A DNA stretch of 17,123 nucleotides from an uncultured Ruaniaceae bacterium. Its GTDB lineage: Bacteria; Actinomycetota; Actinomycetes; Actinomycetales; Beutenbergiaceae. Within the stretch, counting starts at the first letter, position 1; each line of letters starts with the position of its first letter. Below, in pieces: positions 7,003-14,846 of the stretch. The stretch lies in NCBI GenBank assembly GCA_938004115.1, contig CALKWS010000379.1:1-17123 (forward strand). The letters run 5' to 3'. The notes under the pieces were generated by a model, which had not been told where the DNA came from, searched no databases, and worked only from the letters and a program-made list of their open reading frames with translations. A program made the translations under genes and the position numbers.

Positions 7003-7865
7003 TAGTGGCGCCAATACGTATCGACGAGCTGGGCGGTGTGCCGGATGTTGCGCCGGGACGAGGCACCGAAGACGATGGCTTCGATGTTGGGCTGTTCACA
7101 TACCCAGTGGATCGCCTCGTCAGCAGGGATCGCTCCGGAGGCATAGACCGACATCGCCACTGCGCGAAAGTCGTGCGATTCGAGGGCGCGTCGATAGGCC
7201 TCGAGACCTCCGGACATCCGGAAGCCGAGTTTGTTGATGTTCGCGCAGACCAGTGGGGAGCCGATCCCCTGTCGCTCCAGTACCGGCACCAACAGCGGCA
7301 GGTTCATGGTGATGAATCCCGGCTCGGCGTTGTACGTGCCTCGGACGTGGTCGGCGAAAATGCGGAACGCATCGTCGAACCCCAGGCCGAGGAGAAGGTC
7401 GGTGACGACGTTCTGCAGCCAGATCACCGGGGTCGACAGTCCGGTGAACATCGCCATCTCGGCGTCGATGAGCAGGGTGACGATGCCCTCGATGTCCTTA
7501 CCGACGAGCGACGACGTACCGCGGATCGCAGCATCGAGCAGGCCGGTATCGGGTAGGAACTGTTTCAGCGCGCCGATCATGCCGTCCGTGGTGACGGCGT
7601 TGGCGTACTTGTGCGCGTACGGCATCCCCGGGAGGAAGGTGAAGTCGGGGTACTGCTCGCGGTGGTCGCGGAAGTGGCCGGCGACCTCGGCGATCCGGTC
7701 GTGGGTGGTGCACATGAAGGTGCGCACGCCTTCCTCGTACGCGGCGGTGAGGACGTCGAGCACGGCGTCGGTCCGTTGGAAGCGCATCTGCTGCTGGCGG
7801 GCCTTCTCCTCGGACATATGGTTGATGCCGAAGAACTGGTTGTCTCCGAACAGGAGCCTGTCCAT
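7002..7865 (-). CDS. Aldo/keto-reductase-like TIM-barrel protein, function unknown
   Basis: The 287-residue protein opens with a distinctive FGDNQFFGINHMSEEKAR block (6-23) and ends with EAIVFGASSRRNI (262-274), resembling the C-terminal cofactor-binding strand of aldo/keto reductases. The rest fits an alternating beta/alpha barrel, for example GVRTFMCTTHDR (46-57) and SPLVCANINKLG (203-214). I cannot find the usual Asp-Tyr-Lys-His reductase tetrad, so an ordinary aldo/keto reductase activity is doubtful; an aldolase, epimerase or other sugar enzyme is possible. I start at the ATG at 7865 because a perfect AGGAGG lies 6 bases upstream; an ATG at 7880 would overlap the previous stop but has no comparable site. 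Its placement directly after the Gfo/Idh/MocA gene suggests that both act on the same sugar nucleotide or glycan. I do not recognise a named gene. Confidence 0.75.
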   Translation of the reverse strand: MDRLLFGDNQFFGINHMSEEKARQQQMRFQRTDAVLDVLTAAYEEGVRTFMCTTHDRIAEVAGHFRDHREQYPDFTFLPGMPYAHKYANAVTTDGMIGALKQFLPDTGLLDAAIRGTSSLVGKDIEGIVTLLIDAEMAMFTGLSTPVIWLQNVVTDLLLGLGFDDAFRIFADHVRGTYNAEPGFITMNLPLLVPVLERQGIGSPLVCANINKLGFRMSGGLEAYRRALESHDFRAVAMSVYASGAIPADEAIHWVCEQPNIEAIVFGASSRRNIRHTAQLVDTYWRH

Positions 7866-7871
7866 CGTCGC

Positions 7872-7877
7872 CCTCCT
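7872..7877 (-). promoter_or_regulatory. Ribosome binding site deciding the start of the TIM-barrel gene
   Basis: A perfect AGGAGG on the minus strand shares one base with the TGA stop of the oxidoreductase gene (7879-7877) and lies 6 bases before the ATG at 7865. It lies inside the ATG-7880 version of the frame, which argues for the later start. Confidence 0.75.
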
Positions 7878-8989
7878 CATGTGGTTCCGGCCAACCGGGC
7901 TCGGATCCGGCCGCTGCGCGAGCGTTTCATCGGTGCCGGTGTGCCGTTCGCGCCGGCCAGCCTCGCCGCTGGGCCGGTCCTGCTGTCGGCAATCATGACC
8001 TCGATGAGCCGGTCGGTCTGTACGGCGGTGGCGAAGGTGTTGATGCCCTCGGTCTGCTGCGCACGGACCCGGTCGACGAAGTGGCGCAACTGTGCGGTGT
8101 ACTCCTCGCCGCGGAGATAGAAATCCACCGGTTGGGTCAGGTCCGTGGTGTGACGCACGTTCCAGCCGCTGGTGTAACCCGGAGGCGGCGAGCCGTTCGA
8201 GCGCAGGTACACCTGGATCTCCTGGCGATCGGCGAAGATGCGGCCCCGAGTGCCCCAGAGCGTGATCCGGGTGGTCATCTTGCGCACCGACTCGTCGGAC
8301 CAGTTGACGCTCACCGACACCGTACGGCCGCCGGGGTAATAGAGCGTGGAGGCTACCTCGTCGTCGATCTCGGCGGAGAAGACGCTGTTGAGGACCGTAC
8401 CGCCCACACCAACCGGGTCCCCGAGGTACCAGTTGATCAGGTTGAGGGGATGTGCTGCGTAATCGTACAGGCAGCCGCCGCCCTCGGCACTCTTACTGCG
8501 CCACGTAGTCCCTTGTTCCTGCAGCACCACCGGGCCATAGGCCTCGGCCAGCCCGCGTGTCACAGTGCCGATAGCGCCGGCCTCCAGCAGGTTCTTGACC
8601 TCGGCGAACGTTCCGACGAAGCGGTTGTGATAGCCCACCTGCGTGACCAGTCCGCGGTCCTGTGCCAGGGCGGCCAGTGCCTGCCCATCGGCGGTGCTGA
8701 GGCAGAACGGTTTCTCGCAGAACACCGCAACCCCGGCCTCCAGGAGTTGCCGCACCATCGGTGCGTGCAACCGGGAGGGGGTGGCCACGATCGCTGCATC
8801 GGGGGTGATGTGGTCCAGAAGTTTTGACACGGTGGTGAAGGCCCGGAGGCCGGTGTACTTCTTCAGCACTCCCAGCAGGTAGGTCGAGGCATCGACGATC
8901 CCGACCACCTCGACGCCCGGTAGGGCGCGCGCGACTGCCAGGTGGGAGATGCCCATCTTTCCCAGACCGACCACGACGACCTTCACCAT
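7877..8989 (-). CDS. Gfo/Idh/MocA family NAD(P)-dependent oxidoreductase
   Basis: This family oxidises or reduces sugars, inositols or sugar nucleotides; in polysaccharide loci members often form 3-keto-sugar intermediates. The 370-residue protein starts with a Rossmann domain: GLGKMG (8-13), VDAS (32-35) as the end of the second strand, VATPSRLH (68-75), and the catalytic-type EKP at 92-94 with Lys93. The C-terminal GFO_IDH_MocA_C domain holds the Asp176-x3-His180 pair in DYAAHPLNLINWY. The last ~35 residues are Arg-rich and outside the family core. The ATG at 8989 has an AAGGAGGGG ribosome site about 6 bases upstream. It overlaps the preceding glycosyltransferase gene by 7 bp and is followed tightly by the TIM-barrel gene. 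The exact substrate is unknown; a role in making a modified sugar precursor is inferred from context. Confidence 0.9.
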   Translation of the reverse strand: MVKVVVVGLGKMGISHLAVARALPGVEVVGIVDASTYLLGVLKKYTGLRAFTTVSKLLDHITPDAAIVATPSRLHAPMVRQLLEAGVAVFCEKPFCLSTADGQALAALAQDRGLVTQVGYHNRFVGTFAEVKNLLEAGAIGTVTRGLAEAYGPVVLQEQGTTWRSKSAEGGGCLYDYAAHPLNLINWYLGDPVGVGGTVLNSVFSAEIDDEVASTLYYPGGRTVSVSVNWSDESVRKMTTRITLWGTRGRIFADRQEIQVYLRSNGSPPPGYTSGWNVRHTTDLTQPVDFYLRGEEYTAQLRHFVDRVRAQQTEGINTFATAVQTDRLIEVMIADSRTGPAARLAGANGTPAPMKRSRSGRIRARLAGTT

Positions 8990-10167
8990 GCCCGACCCCT
9001 CCTTCGATCGACCGTTGAGCCGCTCGGCAGGTAGTCCTCGAGCAGGTCCCGGTATTGCTCACCCACGGCCTGCCAGGTGAACTCTTCTCGGTACCGCGCC
9101 CGGGCCGATCGGCTCATCGCACGCAGCGCATCCGGTGCACCGAGGAGCCGGTCCAAGGTGCTGGCGACGTCGCCAGCGGTGCGGAAGTACGCCTGCCCGT
9201 CTCCGGCCACCCAGCGGTTGTACGGGTTGTCCTGGGCGAGTACCGGATTTCCTGCGCCCATGGCCTCGACCAGTGAGGGGTTGGTACCCCCCACGGTGTG
9301 CCCGTGCAGATACATGGCACTGTGGAACCGCAGTGGTTTGACCACCGCCGGGTCGTAGATCGCCCCGGCAAAGACGACGTCCTGCGAGGCTGCCGCGACC
9401 ACCGCCGCGTGGTAAGGGTCGGATCCCGGGTCATAAGTGCCCAGGATGAGCAGTTTGTGCCTGCGTGGCCGGGCGGAGAACCCTCGGACGAGCTCGAGTA
9501 TCGAGTTCTCCGGGATCGGCCGGCAGATCAGGGTGAGGTACCGGCCGGGTTCCAGACCCAGCTCCCGCACCGGCCCGGGGTCGGCGTCGAGGACTTCGTC
9601 AGCGCCGTAGGCGATCATCCGCACCTTCCGCCTCGGTGCCCGCGTCCAGAGGTGCTCCTCGATGACCGGATGGTCGGCGATGAGGTGGTGTCCCACCGCT
9701 GCCGAGAACCTCTCGTTGATGTAGAGGATCGTCTGCCGGAAGAAGCCCCACCGGGCTCTGGACCATTCCAACCCGTCCATATTGATCACCATCGGGATCC
9801 GCTTGAGCCGCTGCCAGGTGTTGAAGATCCCGGTGTTGTAACCGAAGATGAGGCACAGGTCCCGGTATGCGCTGGAATGCTGAACACTGCGCAAGTCGAA
9901 CAGCGACGTGCCACGCCAGCCCGGGAGGTTCACCGGGATCTTGACGCGCTCCAAGCCGTTCCACCGGTCATAGGAGATCTCGCCCGTCCCCCGCACCTGG
10001 CAGTAGACGATGACTCGCCAGCCCTGGTCGGCTAGGTGCAATCCGACCTTCTCGGCAGCCGTTTCGAAGCCCCCGTACTGGGCCGGGACACCGTGGGTGC
10101 CGAGTATCCGGACCGTCGGGCGGTCTGCCCTGCTCGGGCTCATCGGTTCCGACTGTTTCATGGTCAC
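8983..10167 (-). CDS. DUF1972-type GT4 glycosyltransferase (rhamnosyltransferase-like)
   Basis: The N-terminus carries the hallmark ILGTHGVPAQYGGFETAAE (21-39) of the DUF1972 glycosyltransferase group, which includes known or suspected rhamnosyltransferases. Other markers are IFGYNTGIF (107-115), NMDGLEWSRARW (129-140), and a donor-side GGTNPSLVEAMGAGNPVL (293-310) with Glu301. At 394 residues it is full length. The GTG at 10167 has an AAGGAG 8 bases upstream, and the ATG two codons later is less well placed. It probably extends the repeat unit on the cytoplasmic face. With rmlA, rmlB and rmlCD nearby, rhamnose is a reasonable donor guess, but this is inference. It is 71 bp from the upstream acyltransferase gene and overlaps the next gene by 7 bp. 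Confidence 0.92.
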   Translation of the reverse strand: MTMKQSEPMSPSRADRPTVRILGTHGVPAQYGGFETAAEKVGLHLADQGWRVIVYCQVRGTGEISYDRWNGLERVKIPVNLPGWRGTSLFDLRSVQHSSAYRDLCLIFGYNTGIFNTWQRLKRIPMVINMDGLEWSRARWGFFRQTILYINERFSAAVGHHLIADHPVIEEHLWTRAPRRKVRMIAYGADEVLDADPGPVRELGLEPGRYLTLICRPIPENSILELVRGFSARPRRHKLLILGTYDPGSDPYHAAVVAAASQDVVFAGAIYDPAVVKPLRFHSAMYLHGHTVGGTNPSLVEAMGAGNPVLAQDNPYNRWVAGDGQAYFRTAGDVASTLDRLLGAPDALRAMSRSARARYREEFTWQAVGEQYRDLLEDYLPSGSTVDRRRGRAW

Positions 10168-10238
10168 AGGTCCGACTCCTTCTCCACTGGTTCACCCTCG
10201 GGCACCGGCCGTTTCCGTGCCTGCGGTCGCATCTGGCA
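10168..10238. other. 71-bp gap between acyltransferase and glycosyltransferase genes
   Basis: This is one of two sizeable gaps inside the leftward train. It contains the AAGGAG ribosome site for the next gene and a weak imperfect inverted repeat (5-bp arms at 10201-10205 and 10217-10221) without a following T-run, so I do not call a terminator. No promoter is evident. Confidence 0.4.
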
Positions 10239-11474
10239 TCACCCCTGACGCTTGTACTGATGGGCGTCTTGGGCCCGCTGGCGCACCTGGCCCCGTGCGG
10301 CCCGTCCAGCTTCTACTACTCGCTTGGCCGCGCGTCGGGCGCGACGGTAAGTCCGATGCCCGACGTACAAACCCCATCCCCAAGGGGTGCGCGCGACGCG
10401 CACCTCGTACAACGCGGAGCGTTGCGCCCCGAACTGCGCCTTGTAGGGTTCATCACCAACGGTCAGATCCAGTACCGTCCCCCCACGTTCGATCACCGAA
10501 CGGGCTAGTTGGTCAACGATCAGCAGGCCCAGGGAGTAGTTGCGCAACCGTTCCAGGTCGTATCCGATCACGAGGTAGACCTCACCGTCGGGATCAGCGA
10601 GATCCAGTGCGATGGCACCAGGCCGGCCCCCGACGTCCAAGACGTTGAGACGTGCTGGCCCCCTGCCCTGGACACCGTCGCGTGCCACGGCGCTGTAGAA
10701 GTCGAAATAGCGCGGTTCCTGGAGTAGGTCGAGTCCGCCATGCTCGCTGAACCGCACCCGCCGGAACCGTCGCAGCGTGCCCATCAACGAGTCGACCTCT
10801 GCCGGATCGCTGACGAGCCGCAGTTGGCAGCCTCCTTTCGGCCGGAGCCTCCGGTACTTGCGCGACAAGTGTCGTTGGAATGACGGCTCCAGGGTCTGGG
10901 GCCACTCCTCAACCGACTCCGGAAGACAGACCCTGTGCGTGCCGTAGTGGTGCAGGGCCGCCTTGGAGCCCGGGAGCAATGCGGTGAAGCAGTGCGGGGA
11001 GTCGGGAACCCGTTGGACCAGGACCAGGTCGAAAGGTGCCAGGGCGGCACGGATGCCCTTCTTCACCGTGGCGTCATGGTGCAGTGCGGCGGCTGCGGCC
11101 GTGGCCACCACCGGCTTCGCGTAATCGGAGACACCCAGGTCGGCGAACTCGACCACCCGCACCGGTCCGCGTTTTCGATGTACCAATGGAAGCACCGCGG
11201 CAAGGGCGCCGGTGTTCGCATCCCGGATCGTCACCACACGGGGATGGGCGGACAGGTCCGCGGCAAGACCGTCATAGATCCGGTGCAGCCATGCGCCGTG
11301 CTGGAATGCCGTCGCCTCCGATGCTGCGAACAAGGTGCCGTATTCCGCGCCCAGGAAGTCGAACGCGTCCTCTCTTTGGACGGTGAACCGGCTGTTCGGG
11401 CCGGCCTGGACTCGGGAGGTTTGGCGACGCCGTTGCGGCGGGGGCGCGACCACCTCGTCGGATGTGTGGTGCAT
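10239..11474 (-). CDS. CelD/BioF2-type GNAT acyltransferase
   Basis: This is a 411-residue protein of the Acetyltransf_6 (PF13480) type, a GNAT fold found in polysaccharide and cellulose clusters and thought to transfer an acyl or aminoacyl group. Visible markers are FQRHLSRKYRRL (199-210), the central GAIALDLADPDGEVYLVIGYD block (286-306) typical of the acyl-CoA-binding half, NYSLGLLIVDQLA (312-324), and the family signature DLTVGDEPYKAQFG (336-349). No signal peptide or membrane segment is seen. The last ~40 residues are very rich in Arg and Lys and could contact membrane phospholipid or nucleic acid. The ATG at 11474 has GGAGG 5 bases upstream and shares a base with the preceding phosphatase stop (TGATG). 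The frame continues upstream to 11708, but that extension lies over the phosphatase gene. The likely role is decoration of a lipid-linked sugar; the acyl group is unknown. Confidence 0.88.
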   Translation of the reverse strand: MHHTSDEVVAPPPQRRRQTSRVQAGPNSRFTVQREDAFDFLGAEYGTLFAASEATAFQHGAWLHRIYDGLAADLSAHPRVVTIRDANTGALAAVLPLVHRKRGPVRVVEFADLGVSDYAKPVVATAAAAALHHDATVKKGIRAALAPFDLVLVQRVPDSPHCFTALLPGSKAALHHYGTHRVCLPESVEEWPQTLEPSFQRHLSRKYRRLRPKGGCQLRLVSDPAEVDSLMGTLRRFRRVRFSEHGGLDLLQEPRYFDFYSAVARDGVQGRGPARLNVLDVGGRPGAIALDLADPDGEVYLVIGYDLERLRNYSLGLLIVDQLARSVIERGGTVLDLTVGDEPYKAQFGAQRSALYEVRVARTPWGWGLYVGHRTYRRARRAAKRVVEAGRAARGQVRQRAQDAHQYKRQG

Positions 11475-12124
11475 CAGGACCTCCCAGCGAATAGTGAGAT
11501 GTGGTTGGCCAATTCCCGCACATCGCGTTGCGCCGCCTTCAGGCCCGATAGGTGCCGGCGAGGGGTTGCGCTGTGGACATCGGGAATGTCGGGTAGTCCC
11601 GGGCGCGTTCGCCGGTTGGCTGCAGGGACCGGGGCCAGACCCCTGCGGGCATTCAGTAACGCCGAGAATCGGCGGGCCACCGAGGCGCCGGGGGCCTGAG
11701 CCAGCCACGTCGGTTGATCGTCAAGCCTGGCGAGCAGCAGCGCCTCCCCCACCGTGAACGTTCGCGGACGCAGGCTGGGTGCCAGGTGCGCCAGGTGCCG
11801 GCGCTCTCGGGTGGTGGCGGTCAGGATCAGGTCCGCCGCTGTGAGTTCGTCGGCCTGTACCCGCCGTGCCCGGTGTTCTGGCACGTAGCCCTCGAGCAGT
11901 GACACGGCCACGGGGCAGACGTCCGCGCCCGGCACCGCATGTGTCCCGCGGCTGTCGACCGCCCACTGAACATCGGTACCGTCGATCGAGGCAGCGAACA
12001 CCGTCGCCAGTAGCGGGGAACGGCAGATGTTCATGGTGCACACGAAGATGACGGTGCTCGGCCGGTTGTTCCCGGTCTCCGTGGTGCTGTGGCCGGACGC
12101 CAACGAGTGCTTCTGCGGGTTCAT
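11474..12124 (-). CDS. Low-molecular-weight protein tyrosine phosphatase family protein
   Basis: The active-site loop is intact: Cys29-x5-Arg35-Ser36 in VCTMNICRSPL, the C-x5-R signature of LMW-PTPs, preceded by the first strand VIFV. Further family features are SRGTHAVPG (58-66), HRARRV (84-89) and RTFTVGEALLLARL (121-134). In place of the usual C-terminal DPY/DPW acid loop there is PDIPDVH (178-184), with Asp179 and Asp182 as candidates. At 216 residues it is longer than the ~150-residue classical enzymes, owing to a 23-residue N-terminal extension and a longer C-terminal half. It follows the Wzz/BY-kinase gene with a 4-bp ATGA overlap, the usual cognate kinase/phosphatase arrangement, so it probably dephosphorylates that kinase and tunes polymer length or output. 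No good ribosome site is seen, consistent with coupling. Confidence 0.9.
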   Translation of the reverse strand: MNPQKHSLASGHSTTETGNNRPSTVIFVCTMNICRSPLLATVFAASIDGTDVQWAVDSRGTHAVPGADVCPVAVSLLEGYVPEHRARRVQADELTAADLILTATTRERRHLAHLAPSLRPRTFTVGEALLLARLDDQPTWLAQAPGASVARRFSALLNARRGLAPVPAANRRTRPGLPDIPDVHSATPRRHLSGLKAAQRDVRELANHISLFAGRS

Positions 12125-13488
12125 CGGGCTGTGGCCCCGTGCAGGGAGTAGGTCGACATCGGCACGGCATCCGGGCCGGTTTGGGAGACCTTGTTCAGCA
12201 CGATCCCCAGGATCCGGGCGTCGACGGTTTCGAGCATCTCCACGGCCTGGACGAGGTCACCGCGGAGCACACCTCGGCGGCCGCAGTTGGCTACCACGAT
12301 GGCACCGGCCACCCGTTTGGACAGCACCGCGGCGTCGGTGACGGGCAGCAGTGGCGGGGTATCGACGATGACGACGTCGTAGGATTCCTCAAGTTCCTGC
12401 AGCAGGGTTTCCATGGCGCTGCTGGAGGCGAGTTCCGACGGGTTCGGCGGGATCGTTCCGGCCAGGATGATGTCGAGTTGCGGACGATACTCGAGTTTGG
12501 CCTCGTGCCACTCGAGGTTGCCGATCAGCACATCGGTCAGGCCCACAGCGTCCTCGAGACCCAGGTATTCGCCGATCCGGGGCCTGCGCATATCGGCTTC
12601 GACCAGGCAGACGCGTTGCCCCCCCTCGGCGATGACGGCTGCAAGGTTGACCGCCGTCAGGGTCTTTCCCTCCTCCATGACCGATGAGGTCACCACATAG
12701 GAGCGGTGCTTGGCCGGGATGTCGATGAACTGCAGATTGGTGCGCAGCCTCCGCATCGCCTCGGCACGCACCGACAGTGTCGTCAGCGCGGGCACCACAG
12801 GTGCCTCGCGGACCTTGGGGTCCAGCGGGACCGCGCCGACGACCGGGGTGGAGGTGATCGCCTTGACCTCACGTTCGCTCTTGATCCTGCGATCGAGGGC
12901 ATCGCGTAGGACCGCCCCGATGAAGCCGGCCGTCACCCCGAGGAGAAGCCCGAATGCGAGGTTCAGCCGTGGCTGCGGTGTGACCGGCGACTCCGGCTCC
13001 CGGGCCGAGTCGATCACCGTGATCCGGACTACCGCCGTCTCATCAGCACGCATCGGTTCCAGGAGCAGGGCCTGGGTGATGAACTCCGAGGCGATCGCAT
13101 TCGCGACTAGGGCTGCGTCCTCGGCAGTGTCGTCCTCGACGCTGATCCGCACCACCACGGTTTCGGGAACGACTGACGCCGATACCCGCTCGGCCAGTTC
13201 TCCCACCGTCTCGTTCAGACCCAGATCGGCCCGCACCGGCTCCAGAACGACTGCCTTATCAGCGATCGCGACATACGACTTCACCCGATCGAGGAGGAAA
13301 CTCGAACCTTGCATCAGTTCAGAACTGGTACCTCCGACCTCGGGCGCGACGAAAAGTTCGACCGTGGATTGGTAGGTCGGAGGCGTCATGATCGTCAGTC
13401 CGGTGGCCCCCAGAAGGCCCAAGAGCGTGCTCGCAACAACGACTCGCCATCGTTGGCGGATGACCCGCCAGTAATCTCTGAGTTCCAC
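12121..13488 (-). CDS. Polysaccharide co-polymerase with fused BY-kinase (Wzz-CpsD/Wzc-like)
   Basis: The 455-residue membrane protein controls chain length and output of the Wzx/Wzy pathway. A Wzz domain starts with LRDYWRVIRQRWRVVV (3-18), has a membrane segment at about 15-35 and a second at about 175-195, with the extracytoplasmic loop between. The cytoplasmic tyrosine kinase domain has Walker A SSVMEEGKT (268-276, Lys275), Walker A' VEADMRRP (296-303, Asp299), Walker B VVIVDTPP (372-379, Asp376), and IPPNPSEL (346-353). The C-terminus lacks a tyrosine cluster; only Tyr447 is near the end. Kinase and adaptor are on one chain, as in Gram-negative Wzc and many actinobacteria. I choose the GTG at 13488 because AGGAGG lies 4 bases upstream; an open frame reaches 13632 but crosses an A/T-rich stretch and has no family sequence. 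It overlaps the phosphatase gene by 4 bp. Confidence 0.93.
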   Translation of the reverse strand: MELRDYWRVIRQRWRVVVASTLLGLLGATGLTIMTPPTYQSTVELFVAPEVGGTSSELMQGSSFLLDRVKSYVAIADKAVVLEPVRADLGLNETVGELAERVSASVVPETVVVRISVEDDTAEDAALVANAIASEFITQALLLEPMRADETAVVRITVIDSAREPESPVTPQPRLNLAFGLLLGVTAGFIGAVLRDALDRRIKSEREVKAITSTPVVGAVPLDPKVREAPVVPALTTLSVRAEAMRRLRTNLQFIDIPAKHRSYVVTSSVMEEGKTLTAVNLAAVIAEGGQRVCLVEADMRRPRIGEYLGLEDAVGLTDVLIGNLEWHEAKLEYRPQLDIILAGTIPPNPSELASSSAMETLLQELEESYDVVIVDTPPLLPVTDAAVLSKRVAGAIVVANCGRRGVLRGDLVQAVEMLETVDARILGIVLNKVSQTGPDAVPMSTYSLHGATAR

Positions 13489-13592
13489 ACCGCCTCCTGA
13501 TTGCGGAGGTCCTGGATACACGACCCCCTGGTGTGCGTATCTCACCTCAGGGTGATATTGCGCATTCTCGATTCCTACTGCCACTGCTCCTG
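13489..13592. promoter_or_regulatory. 104-bp gap before the Wzz/BY-kinase gene, possible internal promoter
   Basis: The stretch and the last ~60 bp of the polymerase gene next to it are more A/T-rich than their surroundings. On the minus strand a small inverted repeat (TCACC/GGTGA around 4 bases, 13542-13555) is present, but no T-run follows and no convincing -35/-10 pair is found. A separate promoter for the kinase-phosphatase-modification segment is plausible but unproven. Confidence 0.35.
13493..13498 (-). promoter_or_regulatory. Ribosome binding site deciding the start of the Wzz/BY-kinase gene
   Basis: A perfect AGGAGG on the minus strand lies 4 bases before the GTG at 13488, which opens straight into the conserved Wzz N-terminus. 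This outweighs the 48-codon upstream extension. Confidence 0.7.
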
Positions 13593-14846
13593 TCATTCGA
13601 TCAACAATTCCCTTCTCCGTATTCCGATCCAATTCACCCGGCTCGGAATTCGCGAATCGGCCTCGACTCCGTTGTCACCGGTGAGGGACATCAACATGAA
13701 GGTCAAGAACGCCGGCGTACTATCGAAAAGTCCGCTTTCCAGTACGCTCCTAATCACGAGGAAAACCAGTAGCGCAGTCAGCAGCGCGCGGGTAGGAGGC
13801 CGGGCTCGGAGACTGGACGCGGCGACCATCGCCAGCCACATCCCGAGGATGAGCAGACCCAGTAGGCCCGCTTGGATGAGTGCTGAGACCCACGTGCTGT
13901 CGAGCAGTTGCACATCCCACCACTGGTCTCGCACCGGGATCAGTTTCTGGGCCAGCCCGGCCCCCACCCACCGCGACCAGAACGTGTCCGGATACTGCCA
14001 TGCAGCCGACCATGCGATCGTCCTCGATGACAGGGTCGTCAGTTGTTCGGTACCACCGCGCAAGAAGAACCGGTCCAGCAGTTCGCTGGCGAACATCAGG
14101 TAGAAGCCGACCGGTATCGCAGCGGCCACGACCGCTGCCACCGGCCGGGTCAGGTCTCTGGCTTGCAGCAGCATCACCAGCAGGGCCACGACGACAGCGG
14201 CCAGTGCCGTTCGTGATCCGGTGAGCCAGATCATCCCCACCGAGACCACGAGCAGGACCGTGTGCCACCAGCGGATCGCACCTCGCAGCGCGAGCCAGGT
14301 CAGCCCGATCAGGGGCACCGAGAAGAGGGTAGCGATCTCGTTGGCATGCAGCGGGGGTATCCCACCGAAGAGGCGGCCGTTAGCTCCTAGCATTGGCAAT
14401 CCGGTGATGGAGCTGGGGATCGCCACGATCAGGAAGGACCCGATCAGGGACCGGAACACGAGGTCGCGCGGGAACACACGCACGAGGTAGTACAGGGCCA
14501 GGGCCACGATGAGCACACGTACGGCCAGGACCGCCGAGGGTAGCAGTTGCCCCTCGGCGTAGGCGCCGAAGACGGAGACCATCAGGTAACTCACCAAGAA
14601 CACCAGCGTGCGTCCCCGGATGCGGATCCGGCTGCGGCTGCCCTGATGGGCGAAGCCGGCCATCGTCAGCGCGATCACACTGAGTAGGGCCTTGCCGGCG
14701 ACGACCGGGTCCAGACCGCCTGAGTAGTACACCCCCCGGCGCCAGCTGACGGTGGCGATCACGAGGATGAGCACCGTGACGAAGCACAGCCGCGGATTCG
14801 ACTCGGTCCGGACCAGGTGCGCCGGTACCACCAACCCTTTAGTCAT
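13593..14846 (-). CDS. O-antigen ligase/polymerase family membrane protein (Wzy-type)
   Basis: The 417-residue protein is almost wholly hydrophobic, with roughly ten or more membrane segments. It has the long periplasm-type loop expected of Wzy/WaaL proteins between about residues 270 and 330, containing LDSTWVSALIQAGLLGLL, the D/H-S-x-L...GLLG pattern seen near the active loop of this family (PF04932). HANEIA at about 167-172 and GSRTALAA at about 209-216 are also typical. In this context it most likely polymerises flipped repeat units outside the membrane; the ligase alternative is less likely in an actinomycete. The ATG at 14846 overlaps the flippase gene by 8 bp and has GGGGG about 5 bases upstream. 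The last 25 residues are polar and encoded by A/T-richer DNA than the rest of the gene. Confidence 0.88.
   Translation of the reverse strand: MTKGLVVPAHLVRTESNPRLCFVTVLILVIATVSWRRGVYYSGGLDPVVAGKALLSVIALTMAGFAHQGSRSRIRIRGRTLVFLVSYLMVSVFGAYAEGQLLPSAVLAVRVLIVALALYYLVRVFPRDLVFRSLIGSFLIVAIPSSITGLPMLGANGRLFGGIPPLHANEIATLFSVPLIGLTWLALRGAIRWWHTVLLVVSVGMIWLTGSRTALAAVVVALLVMLLQARDLTRPVAAVVAAAIPVGFYLMFASELLDRFFLRGGTEQLTTLSSRTIAWSAAWQYPDTFWSRWVGAGLAQKLIPVRDQWWDVQLLDSTWVSALIQAGLLGLLILGMWLAMVAASSLRARPPTRALLTALLVFLVIRSVLESGLFDSTPAFLTFMLMSLTGDNGVEADSRIPSRVNWIGIRRRELLIE

Noticed and set aside
10201..10221. Possible terminator hairpin after the acyltransferase gene
   Set aside because: Only 5-bp arms with a large imperfect loop and no T-run on the transcript side; too weak to call.
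11475..11708. Upstream extension of the acyltransferase frame
   Set aside because: It lies wholly over the phosphatase gene in another frame; the ATG at 11474 has a GGAGG site and a stop/start overlap.
13489..13632. 48-codon N-terminal extension of the Wzz/BY-kinase
   Set aside because: The extension lies in an A/T-rich stretch, shows no Wzz similarity, and a perfect AGGAGG stands 4 bases before the GTG at 13488.
13648..13657. 10-bp perfect palindrome ATTCGCGAAT
   Set aside because: It lies inside the 3' end of the polymerase gene; short palindromes of this kind are expected by chance and nothing nearby supports a binding site.
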